Below, piece after piece: positions 10,144 to 22,682 of a stretch of 64,000 nucleotides of DNA. The notes beneath the pieces are model-generated. The model had not been told where the DNA came from. It did no database searches and saw only the letters and a program-made list of their open reading frames with translations. Made by a program: the position numbers and the translations under genes. Source of the stretch: Symsagittifera roscoffensis (lineage: Eukaryota; Xenacoelomorpha; Acoela; Convolutidae); the NCBI RefSeq assembly GCF_963678635.1, contig NC_087063.1, positions 56,798,759-56,862,758 on the forward strand, given 5' to 3'. Positions within the stretch are counted from its first letter, which is position 1, and each line of letters begins with the position of its first letter.

Positions 10144-11368
10144 TCAGCTCAAAGCGGAAAGAGATAAAGCCCTTGCAATGAAGCAAAACGAAATGAAAAA
10201 TTCCGAAGGTGAGCTGAAGACCAAATTCAACGAAGCCCAAAAACAATACCAAGAAAAACTAAACAAAGCTCAAAGACAGTTAAAGTCTTACGAATTCGAT
10301 CTCCAGAAAGCCAAAACCGAATCAAACGAACTGCGCGCTAGCAATAAATCACTGTCGAAAGAAATCTCTAATCTTAAGATTAAGAAACAAGTTGCAAATA
10401 AAGAAATACAAACCATTGAGGTTGAACAAGAAAACTCAGTTGCGATTTCTACCCAAAAAGAACTTTCATCAGGGCCGATTAAATCTGAAATTGTCGAGAC
10501 AAAAGCCGTGGATCCTGAGTTGGTAGCACGGCTCGAAAAAACGGCAGAGGATTTGGAAACAACTCAAAAAGAAGTGAACAAATTGCAAAATTTGATTGAG
10601 TCGCTCAGAGGTGAAAACGAGTTTTTAGTAAACGAAAACATGGGTTTTATTGAGCGAATGAAACAAAAAAGCGACGAGGTGAAGGAATTGCTGGAAAACA
10701 AAACAAAAGAAAGTGACCGAATGATTGACCTTGAGCGCGAAAACAACACTTTTCCTGCAAAATTGCAAGACATGGAGATGAAATACTCTCGAATGTGTGA
10801 AACGGCCGAGGAAATGTCGAATCGCCTGACTACTTTGCAGAAAGAGTTGAACAACCGTGAAGCGATTATTTTTCAGCTGGAAGACGAAATTCGCCGTCAA
10901 AACTATACAAATAACACCAAAGACATGTATTTAAGCACGCTAGAAAGCACAGCCAACCAAGTCAAAGTCGAACTGATAAATTTAGCTAAGAGGATCGCAA
11001 ATATTGCTCGAGTCGTTCAGGATATCAACACTCGGCGAAGTGAAAACACGACTCAGATCATAAAAATGGAAAAAGAAAACATTATGTTACGCAATGAATT
11101 GCACATTCGAACACAACCAACACCTGTTAGCTACAGACCGGCAAATCCATTGTGTGATTCACAAAATCTAAGCAAATCTTCGCCAAACTTGGCCGGAAGT
11201 TTCCCGGAAAGATCAATCGTAAATCCTCGGGAATCAAAAAGAGTGACTGATTTCCAAGCGTGGTCGAGGTCTGTAGCAGACCGATTGCGATCGACAGGGT
11301 CAAGCGATTCTCTGTTTCACCCGAAAGAATACCCGAACTATAATTACAACTCACGGTTCCTCTACTGA
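10144..11368 (+). CDS. Coiled-coil protein, exon d (terminal exon, ~408 codons)
   Basis: A long exon after the acceptor TTTTTTTCAG, running to a TGA stop. The first ~320 residues are almost continuous coiled coil rich in Lys, Glu, Asn and Gln, with a short polar break (about residues 85-125). The last ~70 residues are non-helical and rich in Ser, Pro and Arg (SSPNLAGSFPERS, RSTGSSDSLF), ending in Tyr/Asn-rich YPNYNYNSRFLY. Such a tail could be a docking or phosphorylation region; that is inference. Codon use here is AT-rich (AAA, GAA, AAT), in contrast to exons a-c. The four visible exons give about 550 residues of the C-terminal part. No enzymatic domain is seen and the family is unrecognised. 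Confidence 0.9.
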
Positions 11369-12348
11369 TTATGTTTGAAATTACTATTGACAACACTGAA
11401 TGATGAAATATTAGTTCTAAGCAAAAAAATCTTTGAAAATTAGGTTTGAGTCCAGCCACCTCGATGGTTTTTTATTTACGGAGTCGGAAACAACTATATT
11501 CTTTGGTTTTTTTGAGCGTTTTACGCGCCAAAAAGAAAAATTACAAGTATTGGAGTGTTCGGTATCGAAAAACAGCTTTTCAGCCGATTTTTGAATTTAA
11601 CAAGCTACTAGCTTGGATTTTCTCTGTTTCAAGCACAACTCTTGTAAGGCTCAACAATGAAGCCCGATAAGAGTGAAAACAAAAATGAGACCATTTGATT
11701 TTTTGCAGTGATAATTATTTTCCGAAGTTTCACCCGCACTGAAATACCCTGGATCACCAGCGGATTTAAAGCGAGGGTGGGGGGGGGGGGTCTGGGACGG
11801 ACACTTCCTTTTTCTCCTCAGGAATTCGACCCCCTGCCGACCCAAAGGGTCCCCCTTGTACTATTTTGACATATCCATTTTTCCCTGGATAAAAATCAAT
11901 TATATCTGAATAAAAAACTGGGAGTAATGGATTAATTATAATTGATTGTATTCTTAAACAAAACAAACTTAACAAAAACTTATACTGATTTAATTTTTCC
12001 ACTCTAAGGATTTTAGCATCATTTTAAAAAAGAATATGACATCAATAATTCAAAATTAATACATAATTCAATTATTTACACGCACACGTTGCATTAGTTT
12101 GTTAATTAGGGTTCGCTTTTGGCTGAGAAAGTTATTACCGTTTTTTTTTTGAAGTTTCGGTTCACAAAATATTTCCTAGTAAAATTTTGCTCTTTACCTT
12201 CTTCGGCTAACAGCTCCCCATTGTTACCACTTCGATTAATTTACCCCCAATGTGGCGATTTTCTAAATTTGAATAAGTTTACAATTTGAGCAGGTTTTAT
12301 GATTAGAACTTTTGCGACAATTCCCAAAATTTCTGTATTTAAGGAAAA
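11369..12348. other. 3' flank of the coiled-coil gene; no gene seen
   Basis: Contains the likely 3' UTR and intergenic DNA. An AATAAA hexamer occurs near 11909, about 540 bases after the stop, and could serve as a polyadenylation signal. A G-rich run near 11776-11790 is a simple repeat. ORFs here are short and unlike known families. Confidence 0.5.
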
Positions 12349-12726
12349 TGGAACCAGTTCTAAACTAGAATTTATAATTGGTTAAGAATATAATTCTCTA
12401 ATTCTATAAAATATTCTTAACTAACTAATCATATTCCATACCTACAATTTACACTTATTTGTAAGTGCTGAAACTACTTGTAGTTCCAGCACCTGAGCAA
12501 TTTGAATTAAACTTAGAATAAGGTTGTTCTCCTTCTGGAAACTAAATCACATAAACCAGTATGCACTAGATCTTTTGAGACTAGAAGATATAAGAGGAAG
12601 ATTAAGATGGGTATTAGACTAAGAAGTTGCACGAATCTATCCGGCCTAAATTAAAATAGCGTGACAAGCAGACAGTTTACCTTATCGGAAATTACTCTAT
12701 GAGTAGGGTCATAAGTACATAACTCA
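12349..12726 (+). repeat. Element A 5' LTR
   Basis: Starts TGGAACCAGTTCTAAACTAG and ends GTACATAACTCA. It matches the 3' LTR at 29430-29807 over its whole length, and matches the LTRs of the B-type copies (42708-43063, 49033-49407, 55096-55475) on the opposite strand. The shared block TTGCACGAATCTATCCGGCC is a good marker of the family. Confidence 0.9.
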
Positions 12727-12728
12727 TC

Positions 12729-12746
12729 TGGTGGGATCAAAAGTCC
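12729..12746 (+). other. Element A primer-binding site
   Basis: Two bases inside the LTR end, TGGTGGGATCAAAAGTCC starts with TGG, as expected for pairing with a tRNA CCA end. B-type copies read TGGTGCGACCAAAAGTC at the same place. The tRNA was not identified. Confidence 0.6.
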
Positions 12747-14448
12747 CGAACAAGACCTTAACTAACTTAGATTTAGAAAAACTAGATTTTAGAATTAGAC
12801 AATTTCAAAATTGCAAAAGTGTTACATGAAATAGACGATTTATTACAAATGACTCTCTGATTCAATAGATTACCGCCAATTTTTCAAACAATACGAGAAA
12901 TACCAGGTTTTGCGCGAAGACCAAGGACGGATCTACAATTAGGAAGAAATCTACCGATTCATTTCATGATAGTACGACGGAAACCGGAACAAACCTATCT
13001 ATTTAGAATCCTTTCCGCAGTAATTTTAGATTTTCTTTTATCGACATAACATTTGAAGAAAACTTTCAGTAGCCTTAAGGGTGCTAAACCTACTATTTAT
13101 ACAAAAACGACTGATAAAAATAACACAAGTAGTTCCCTCCAAAAAACCTGCAGTAAATCAAAACATTTTGAATAAAATTTTTTTATCAAATGACAATAAA
13201 AAATTAAATAAAACAAAAAATTGTTGTTAGTTTTAATAATCTGTGACATCATTTCTTCGTCCCACCTTAATCGCCTAAAAAACAACAGCAAATTACGCAA
13301 AGCTAACATCATCTAAAATTTAATATTAAGCCTTTAAATTTAAAACTTTTATAATAAATCTTATCAAGGCTTATTCATGTTGTTTCCTAAGTTATCTTAA
13401 CTTAAGTAACAGATCATCAAGGCTTTCCTTGGATCTTTAAAACAAAAAAAAATTAATTTCTGATCATCAAGGCTTTTTTTGGATCAAACGGAACAATTTT
13501 GTTCTCCCACTCCCACATTTTTAAAGTAACTAACGACCTCAAACGTCAATTCAATACCCAACCTTTTTCAACGAACCAGGACTAAAAGAAATTTTTGAAG
13601 GAACTAACCATTTTATTTAAGATAAATAGTGAAGAACTTTGGTTACTGATCCTTCACTTGAGCCCTTCCTCTTAGAAGACCCAGGCTAAAACACTGAAAC
13701 TTAGTCAGTTATAAAATAGTATCTAACAATCTTCTAATTATTTCTGAACCTTGTGGACTGATTTACTATTCTCAAACCTTCGATCACAAATCACAACCCC
13801 CAAGTAAGATTAGGTAACTCTACCTTAAATTAGAACTTAGTCACGCGAAAGTAAAAAATCGTTCTCACGAATATACTACTCTTTCTCCAACCCATCAAAC
13901 CACGACAATCTAAGCCGCAAGATAAGATATCCTTTCAGAACGCATAAGGACTAACAGTTATAGAAATTAGAAACCTCTAATCCAAATAATGCATCCATCA
14001 TCCTAAACCTTATGTCAAGAGATAATCTAGGTAACAAACAAACAATTGTATTAATTAATTGTTTACTCAAAAACTAAAGATACGACCTTGTGAACACACC
14101 ACACAGTTATCAGAAAACAATTTTTTCAAAACAAAGAAACGCAGTCTCAGAATCAGACACAAACACAAAACAGGAACTTCAAGATGTAAAAGATTCCATA
14201 AACAAAAATAACCCCATTGACGACTAAATATATTTTTCCGACTCAGAAGTCACAACACCATCATCAATAAAACGAAAACGCAAAATAAAAAAATCATATA
14301 TTAACAAACCAAAACGCCTAAATAAATTGGAATCAACCAATAAGACGTTTTGAATGTTACACACTAACAGTTTTACTATATAAAACATGATCGAATACAA
14401 CAACAATTTCGATAATAATTCAATTTTTCTAGTTTTCATAAAACCGCA
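12747..14448 (+). other. Element A untranslated leader
   Basis: About 1.7 kb between the primer site and the first gag-like reading. No ORF of note. It contains repeated ATCAAGGCTT..TTGGATC motifs (around 13415-13490) that are also found, reversed, in the leader of B and its truncated copies, so this is a conserved non-coding part of the family. A leader this long may hold packaging or translation signals; that is inference. Confidence 0.65.
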
Positions 14449-15311
14449 AAATGATCCCTCCCGAGGACAAGTACAATTTTGTCATAAATTAATTGTAAAT
14501 TTATTCAAAAAAGGAATTAGCCCATTTAACAAGAATTTCCTGAAGTACCAAACGACAAATCTTTGATCATTGCCTAAAACATATATGTAATATCACATCA
14601 CATTATGGTATATTCACAATCGAAATTGCATCACCAAAACGAAATCACAAAAAACAACAAATACTAACAGACGATATAGGTACAGAATTCTCAAAAGTTT
14701 TTACAGACCATATAAAAAACATAGAACACCAAAAATCACAAAGAGCGAATTCAATATTCCCAAACTATCTATTTTCAATTATTTATAGCTATCTATCCAT
14801 ACTAGAATTAAAAGAAACCGAAGGTGACTCACCAATTCAAACATCCGGACATGCAGTTGTACGACAAGAAATAACTTTTTTCTCAAAATTTTTCAATACA
14901 ATCCGTAAAAATCTCAGTAATAACGATATATCACAAAATGTTAACCCGAGCTAAAAAAGATACTAGCATGTTTTATTAATGATTATGTTGTCTATAATCT
15001 TGATCTTATATCAATAGCAAGAAAAAGTGTTTCAACCACAAAATTCAGACGATGAAACTATATTGGCAGATGAAGCTTTTCATGTTTGGGACCCTGAATG
15101 GTCTCATCCATCATTTATTAAAACACCAACTGACATCTCAAGTCAAGCAATTACCACAGTTTCCATCAATAGAGATTATGATAGAATAACTCCAATTACT
15201 AGTGATGCAACACCTCTAAGTTATAATTCAAAGTTCACTGAAATAACTTCTCAGATCATAACTATAATTTTTTCCGAAAATCCAAAACAACAAAACCCCC
15301 AATATGAATAG
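14449..15311 (+). pseudogene. Element A gag N-terminal module
   Basis: Broken reading frames matching the B-type ORF at 46473-45916 and 40989-40509. Shared blocks include RGQ-QFC (near the start), TEFSKVFTDHIKNIEHQKSQ and FSIIYSYLSILELKE (about 14670-14815). Then, in 15027-15311, come a NSDDETILADEAF motif and a WDPEWSHPSFI motif. The module precedes the capsid-like segment and has no similarity I recognise. Stops and frameshifts separate its parts, so this copy is inactive. A matrix-like or other structural role is possible from its position only. Confidence 0.6.
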
Positions 15312-15810
15312 TCAAAATTAAAAGAAAGCAATCACAAAAACAAAATGTACCACAACAAGCTTCTCAATCAGTATTTTTTTTGATCAACCACAAGCTACAC
15401 TAGACCATTGCAAAATTTATTCATTTTTTCAACAAAATTAAAACATAACAAACAAAAATCATATTAGGAATCAACCACATTACTCAGAAGACGAAGAATA
15501 ATATTATCAAAATCAACAAATGATTTCAAAAAAATTCAGCATCACCATAACTGGAACATTGATCAACCAGATCCTTTCTATCAACTAGATCTTTTCGAAC
15601 CATATACGCGAAATGAACAAAGGCAAACAAGACAACACCCAACGTCGTGCAGTAATAGCTTTCAACCACAAAACCCAATAAATACACAAAATTACCAACC
15701 AACTCAAATGCAAAATGAAATCCCACTACCATTTTACCTACAACCACACGAAATAACAAAGACCCAGCTTTTCAAAGTTTTCAAAATTACAAAGTTTTCT
15801 CAAATACCAA

Positions 15811-17260
15811 ATGCCCCAGAATCACAAAAAAATGACAATGGATCTATACCTTATGGGTGGATCCTCAATATTTTCAAATAAACCACTATTGGTATTCAAA
15901 GGAACAGATCCCGAATACTCAGTCGAAGACTATTTAAATGCAGTTACATTAAATTTGATTTTAAATATAGGACCTGAACCAATAAATACACCACTTCATC
16001 AAAATTGGATACAGAGAGGCACAGCTCTAATCCAAACCACACTTGATGGCGCAGCCCAAAAATGGTTTTCAGTTTTACCTATAGATATGAAGTCAGATTG
16101 GAAAAGATTCACAAAAAATTTTTCGAAAATGTTCGACTCAGAAAGAGACAAACAACACACAAAGAGTCTTTTCCAATGAAATTCGCAGAATCCCAAATGA
16201 AACAATTAAACATTTTGCAAAAAGAATTGAAACACTAGTATGAAAAGCAATTTGTCTTAATATGTATGACTATAAAAACACAACTCTTGCCGTAGATACG
16301 GACACAGCATTCCTGAATGTAGACAAAAACAGCAATATAATCAGAACAAAGCACAAAAACATAGAGACCTAAATAAATCTTTTTACCAATACATTAAAAA
16401 GACTAAAATCTACCAAACAAAAACAGTCACAGTAAAAATAGTTCAGAAAGCAGCCATAAAACCACTTCCTGATAACTATGAAGCCTCTAGACAACCATCA
16501 CCCTACACATATAACTATAGTGGAAGTCTCCAGATCAAATAATTTTACTAAGTTTCTCACAAAATAGATATAGTCGATCAAACAATCAAAACAATCAATA
16601 TCGAAATAATTCTTTAAGAACAAACTGAAATAGAGGCAACTACTCAAATTATAACAGAAACCGTTCAAAGTCAAACCCCCGAAACATATATCATTCAATC
16701 GATCGTTCTAGAAATTCCTCATACAATTGAAACAGAAATTATTCAAACAACAGAAAAATACAATATCAAAATAACAGATCACAATTTTCTTTAAATAAAA
16801 GATCAAACTTTGATAAGTATCACAATAAATCACGTTACAATTCTCAAAATAGATTTTGAAATTATCAAAATCGACGAAGAAATTTTTCTCAACCACCGCA
16901 CAGAAACAATACACAACATCAAAATTCACAACAAAACTATAGAAGTAGTACACCTAAACATGAAAGACAAATTAACCAACTACAATCAACTGAAGAAACT
17001 CAATCAGACCCTCCCGGTATTGATAACACAGAAACCACAGAATTACACCTAAATCACGTAACTTTCGAATCCATATACGATGAGAGCGAAACAGAAATAA
17101 ACGCTTTCAATAAATTACCGAAACAAAAAAAAACCATTTCTAAAACTCTGATAATATTCAAGAAATAACAGATTATAGTGAACAAGAAATTGAAGGAAGT
17201 TCAAGCACAAACAAAACTTATCAAAACAAATCAAACAAAACAGAATTACCCAAAGAAAAA
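15811..17260 (+). pseudogene. Element A gag: capsid-like block and basic C-terminal region
   Basis: 15811-16179 encodes a capsid-like block with FKGTDPEYSVEDYLNAV and GAAQKWFSVLPIDMKSDW, typical of retrotransposon gag (aromatic-rich, LNAV and W motifs). The same block occurs in element B at 39441-39202. Further on, a single C-x4-H-x4-C knuckle-like motif (CRRYGHSIPEC, about 16289-16321) and a long Asn/Gln/Arg/Ser-rich tract follow in shifted frames, resembling a nucleocapsid region. Multiple stops break the frame. Confidence 0.75.
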
Positions 17261-17280
17261 AGTTTGGACCATACCACTTC

Positions 17281-17600
17281 TTTTAGAAAAACCAGAAAGT
17301 AAAAATTTTTAATCACCAGACCTCGAAATTGATTTTTTAATAGACTCAAGAGCAGAATCAAAAATTATAAACATTCCCACCTGGAATGAATTACAAACTT
17401 AACACCAAAAACAAATACCCTCAAAAATCTCATGCAAATTAGCTACAGCACAAGGATCAAGTTGAATTAACTTTGAAAAAAAACAATTATTCTTTATTCC
17501 CAGTCGAGCAATGCAGCATAATAAATTTTTAACCAAACCTTTCAAACAAACTTTCCACATCACAGATATAAAATACAATATCGTTGGAATACCATTTATC
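17281..17600 (+). pseudogene. Element A protease remnant
   Basis: A retropepsin-like start motif reads IDFLIDSRAESKIINIPTW near 17325-17385. The catalytic Asp is present, but the Gly of the usual D[TS]GA is Arg here. Downstream, YNIVGIPFI near 17574 fits the end of a protease domain. Stops follow, so the domain is decayed. Confidence 0.6.
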
Positions 17601-18296
17601 TAAATATATTCCCTAAAATATACCCTAAATATATTCCTACTATTAATATTTCAAATAGTAAAACACACACAAAAGATAAATACACAAAAATAAAAAAACT
17701 CATCACTTCCATTCTTCCAAAGACTAAATCACAAACATTTTTCTCCAAATTCTACCATATATATAACCAAGAACAAAAACGCCTGAAACCACTAGCAGGA
17801 TATGTATAAAATTTTTCATTAAGTCGACTCCATCAAAATAACATAAAACAGAACAAACAACGACTATAAATGTCAGACCTTGAACTTGAGCCATTTCACA
17901 AATTTTCCCGAAAACCAAGCTCATCCATCAAATACGCGAAAAATACAAATTCAGATTTAATTTCATTACATGTATAAAATAATTCTCCATACAAAATAAC
18001 ATTACCTCTAGGACTTCTAGGTTATTGCGAAACAAATGCAACAATTTCTCCCACATTAAAAGTAGCATATAGAGTAAATATTTTTTTGAAATTATTAGAT
18101 ATATGCCAATCAACAATTTTTGAAGAAGAGTTATAATTAATAATATAATAATTAGTGATAAAAGACGGAACACAGATTATTTTACGAAAACACCATATTT
18201 TAAACCAACCTTTCAGATACCAAAATACACCACTGAACAGCAAAAATTCCCAAAAATTTATCAACATTCTCAAATTACACAAAAAAACTAGTTGAT

Positions 18297-19273
18297 TTGT
18301 TACTAAAATACCCAATGGTTTACGCCACTTCTAATTCTGATGCTGGTAAAGTAAATTCACCGCTACACTTACATCTGAAACAAGACGCAATTTTCAAAAA
18401 ACAACGAGCAAGTAAGGCCCCAAATCACTTGCAAGATAAAGTTAAAAAAGTATTAGATATAATTGTCAATATAAAAATATTCCCCCATAAAATAAAGAAG
18501 AATATTCAAAAGGAAACAGATTCATAAGTCCCGTTCTTATTTAAGCTAAAGGAGAATCATTAAAAATTGTTTTAGACGCAAGATACCTCAATTCACTCAT
18601 TGATGAATCTAAATTTAATTGGCCCATAGAACCAATTCATGTTATTCTCACAAAAAAAAAACGGAAAATACTTCACAACAGCTGACATGAACAGTGCATA
18701 CAATCAAATGCCACTAGATTAACAATCTCGATGTTTAACACAATTCGTTATTGGAAACCAACAATACGTTTTCGATAGACTTTTCTATGGAATCTCTATA
18801 GGACCAGTAGCACTATCAGCGCTTGTGAGCAAATTTTTTTGACCACTCATTCTCAGTTCAAAAAAGTCATAACACATTTAGACGTTGTTTTCATGCAATC
18901 ACAGACAAAAAAAAACGAAATATTTAATGTTTTAGATAAATATCATCAAATATTACTTAAAGAAAATATAAAAGCAGCCCCGTATAAATCACCTTTTTTT
19001 CTCACCCGTGTAAAATTCCTTGGACTTATTATCGGGGAAATACGATCACTCCATTAAAATCCCGCATAGACGCAATCATAAAACTTCACTCTCCATCAAA
19101 AAAAAATCCAAGAATATCTTGGAATGCTTAATTTTTGGGGTAAATACGTCTATGAAACGCAACTATATTCAAGACCATTTTATGACATTCTCAGACAGCA
19201 AAATAATTTTGAATGGTCAATAGAACTTCCAAACCGATTTGAAAAAATCATTAAAAAAATCACTGAACAAATA
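18297..19273 (+). pseudogene. Element A reverse transcriptase remnant
   Basis: Blocks in order: KIVLDARYLNSLID (fingers), then motif A as FTTADMNSAYNQMPL with its catalytic Asp, then YVFDRLFYGISIGP, then the active-site loop as HLDVVFMQS. The family norm for the loop is Y[LV]DD, so the second Asp is now Val. VKFLGLII marks the thumb-side block. Frame changes occur near 18724, 18840 and 19055. RT identity is clear, and loss of activity is equally clear. Confidence 0.85.
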
Positions 19274-19987
19274 TCAAATACGATTCCAGATCCAGATCAC
19301 CCATTCTATGCTATGTGCGACGCCTCCAATTTTGGCATCAGAATTATTACAATCACACAGTGGAACAAACAAAATGAATCTTATTTCAGCAAACTGAAGA
19401 CTATTTACACAAGCTGAACTTAGACTCTCTACACTTATGAGAGACTGCACAGCTATAATATACACTCTCACAGAATAAGAATTTTTTATACTTGGATCAA
19501 AACATCCAACAGTTCTCTTCACAGATCATAAACCTTTTTTTTTCTTTTTACACGGAAATCAAATCCAAACCATAGAGTTTATAGATTTCAATTAATTTTA
19601 TTGAAATTCCCAAACCTACATCTAGTTTGGACAGCAGAAAAAGTTCTTGCCCTACCAGTTACACTCAGTAGAAACACACAACCCGAGTTATTAACAAGAG
19701 AAACAACAGTAGAAATACAACAAAATTTTAAGTTTTTTCTTGCGAAAGACGAAACATCACCAAGACTACAATGCAAATATGCAGTAAAAACCGACGTTGA
19801 TCAAACACAAATAAATAACTTACAACACTTCCCATTACAATTAGATTGCTTAAATAATCACTACGAAGTAGATCTCTTAGGAAACTCTACATTTAAACCG
19901 ATACCATATTCATCATGGATCAAAAACAACACACAACAAAAATCACTCAAACAAAAAGTTACAGGACATATCTTTTCCCTTTACTAG
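19274..19987 (+). pseudogene. Element A RNase H remnant and connector
   Basis: The RNase H start motif is HPFYAMCDASNFGI (about 19300-19340), and a later block reads VLFTDHKPFFFF. The connector 19601-19987 contains NNLQHFPLQLDCLNNHYEVD and SSWIKNN. The connector is also present, nearly unchanged, twice in element B (36588-37190 and 37422-37886), where it has been fused to gag sequence. Stops and shifts interrupt the frame. Confidence 0.7.
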
Positions 19988-20373
19988 AAAAAGAAAACCT
20001 AATTGATAAATTAAATTCATCAGGACCCCCAGATACCGATTCAAAATAGACGATAAGTCAAGTTTTTAACCTCCATGACCTTCTAGATAACATACCTCTC
20101 TCAAAGATAGAAATTGAAAACATCTTTCTACCAAATACAGAGAAATTAACACTTGAACTTATACAAAAATACCAAAACTTTGACCCAGTCATTAGACAAT
20201 TAAAGTCTTGGCACACTTATAAAACAACACCCATAAAAGCAGATATCACAATTCTAGGAAACAAAACACTCCTAGGACGTTCTAGAAAATTCAATAATAC
20301 ATCAATAAATGATAACAAAAATATTGTAGAATACTAAACGCCTGATTTAAAAGTACCATGTTTACCACTTAGT

Positions 20374-21087
20374 ATGATACTCTTAGCATTTCACATTTCA
20401 CATTCCTTAAACACTAAAGGACATGCAGGATCAGAAAAAACTTACTCAAATCTTATCCAAAATTTTTACATTCCAAAAGCACCGATTTGGATTAAAGTGT
20501 TATGCAATGATTGTATAACATGCCAATTAAATAAACCATACCCATATCAAATAGCAGAAAAACAAGATTTTAAAGGACAAAATTTATACTTTAACCACAG
20601 AACCTCATTCGATACAAAAGGACCAACATCACCCTCTTTAGAAGGAAACTCATATAAAATGGTCATAGTTGACGCATTTACACACTACGTAGCACTTAAC
20701 CCAGCACTTCATTGTAATGCCTATTACCCATTTACAACATTTTATGAACACTGGATAGCAAAACTCGGATTACCAGAAATCCTTGTCACAGATAATGGTA
20801 CTGAGTTCATTAATAATGTAATAATCACAAAATGCCATCTATATAACATCAAACTCACACCACGAACATCTCATGCCCCTTGGACTAATGGTTTGGTCGA
20901 AGGAATGAACCGTTTACTACGAGATTACCTCAGATGTATCATAAATGGAAACGATACAACATATACTGAATGGTCAACAGATGTATTATTTTCCACCTTG
21001 GCTTACAATTCACAAATAACAACAACCTTAGGACTATCACCTTATGAAATGGTTTTTAATCGCCACGAAAACCAAAAAGGTTCATAG
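20374..21087 (+). pseudogene. Element A integrase (core nearly intact)
   Basis: A 237-codon open frame with a zinc-binding N-terminal domain (HSLNTKGHAG, later CNDCITCQLNK) and a retroviral-type core. The catalytic triad is present: Asp100 in VIVDAFTHY, Asp140 in VTDNGTEF and Glu176 in GLVEGMNR, with 35 residues between the last two (DD35E). The frame ends at a stop just after a conserved SPYEMVFN block. C-terminal sequence with a GPF-type motif (EKGPFQIIDKPTDV) follows near 21390-21430 in other frames. Integrase would insert the cDNA copy. This is the best preserved part of the element. Confidence 0.85.
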
Positions 21088-22229
21088 CAAACTCCTCAAA
21101 AAACAAACAAGGTTTTTGGCCAAACCAAAAACGATTCAAAGTGTTATAATCTACCATTAGACACACATGATGAAGATCATTTTCATCACCCACAAGTTTT
21201 GAAATTAACCTCCGTTACACGTACCTAATGGATTTTAAACAGTGAAGTTTATCAAAAAATAGCCAAAAAACTATTACAAAGACAGAGTATTCCTTCCCAG
21301 TTGAATTCACGATTCACACCACCTACAAAGTTAAAAATTGGAACATTTGTCCTAATCCATACAACCATCTAAAACCTTACAACCAACCGAAAAAGGACCA
21401 TTTCAAATTATTGACAAACCCACGGATGTAACATATAAACTTATTTACTCAATTAAGAAAGATGTTGTTCAGCACAGAATCAGTCTTTCACCATGTTACC
21501 CAAAAGAATAAGTTCTTCGCAAACTAACACAATTATACTCCATTACAGGACTTAAAATTGTCCACAACAACTCAGACATAGTCAAAAACAAACAATTGAT
21601 ACAAATTGTTCACCAAAAATTTTAGAAACAAAAAACAACGAAAATACTCGACAAAAATCCCAAGAAAAAAGCAATAAACAAATACCTCAGAAACAAAGAA
21701 ATAAACTGAAAATTAGAGGAAAAAATTTCCCGCAGAAGTCTCAAAAGAAACCACAAAAGAAACCTCTTAACAACGACAATGATCACGATTCCGAAGTCAA
21801 CCACGAGAACCTTCATTCCACAATCTAAAATAATAAAGAAAGTTGAACTCCAAAAACCTCCTTCTATTTAATTACCATTTTTCACTTTCAGAAATATAAC
21901 AAAATTTTCATCTCTTTTCTAAAAATTCTTGCTGACACCCTTCAACAACTAGTTCAACTTTAACCAATCAGAAGCTATCTAAACATCACCTCATTCTGAC
22001 ACCACTTCTTTAGCCGACACTTTGCAAACTTCAAACATATAGGTAACTAGAACTAAATGACCTCCAGGTCAAAATAAGCAACAAGCTCATATTTGACAAC
22101 CGGAATAAACGAAATCTAAATATTACAACCCTCCCCTATCAACTGGTAAAAATATCAACAATATTGTCCCAGTTTACACTCCAATTTTCCCTTAAGGAAA
22201 AATATTAATTTAGCCTAAAGAAAAAATAG
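21088..22229 (+). pseudogene. Element A pol C-terminal tail and spacer
   Basis: Continues the integrase C-terminal region with the GPF-like block and a Lys/Asn/Gln-rich tail (about 21530-21830) that corresponds to element B 35178-34972. From about 21840 to 22229 I see no coding sequence. Frames are broken throughout. Confidence 0.5.
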
Positions 22230-22645
22230 GTCATGATCATTTAGCGTGAAGTACCAAAAAACTCCTGGATATCCCCGATCAACCAATAAAGAAAAATAAA
22301 ATCAGGAAGCTCACTGCTAAATCTTCAGACTTCTTTTCAACAAAAATTGCCAATATTCAACCCAGTTGTCAACAATCGATAAATAGTCCGACAACACTCA
22401 AATTTTGCCTCAAAAAGAATAAAATATTTCTGCAAGAACGAATTGTTTCTCAAATGCTTCTTTCCGAAACAGTCAACCTTCTAAAAAACACATTTTTCAG
22501 TTCTATAAATTTTTTTTCAAATCTTCATAATTTTCATTATAGAAACTTTCGAACTATTTCTTTTTCTCTTCGTAATTTATTGCAGTTTTTTCATAACTTT
22601 CTACTCACTTCAAAAAATATACCTCAACTTTGCACAAATACTTGA
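22230..22645 (+). pseudogene. Element A small ORF between pol and envelope-like ORF
   Basis: Broken frames ending in a 63-codon open segment (22454-22645). They correspond to the 163-codon ORF of element B at 34462-33971, for example SINSPTTLKFCLKKNKIF here and SINNPTTLEFSLKKQKIF there. The B version has a long hydrophobic stretch. Function unknown. The same position and partial sequence in both elements suggest a genuine family gene and not chance. Confidence 0.5.
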
Positions 22646-22682
22646 CCGCCTCCTGTGGTACGATATTTCAACAACTACCTAA

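Noticed and set aside
10564-10900. Minus-strand ORFs of about 90 codons inside the terminal coiled-coil exon
   Set aside because: They mirror the Lys/Glu-rich + strand exon, giving Phe/Ser-rich translations typical of the reverse of a coiled coil. No motif supports them.
13097-14439. Hydrophobic minus-strand ORFs in the element A leader
   Set aside because: Phe/Tyr/Leu-rich translations arise from reading A/C-rich sequence backwards, and the leader is conserved with B as non-coding DNA.
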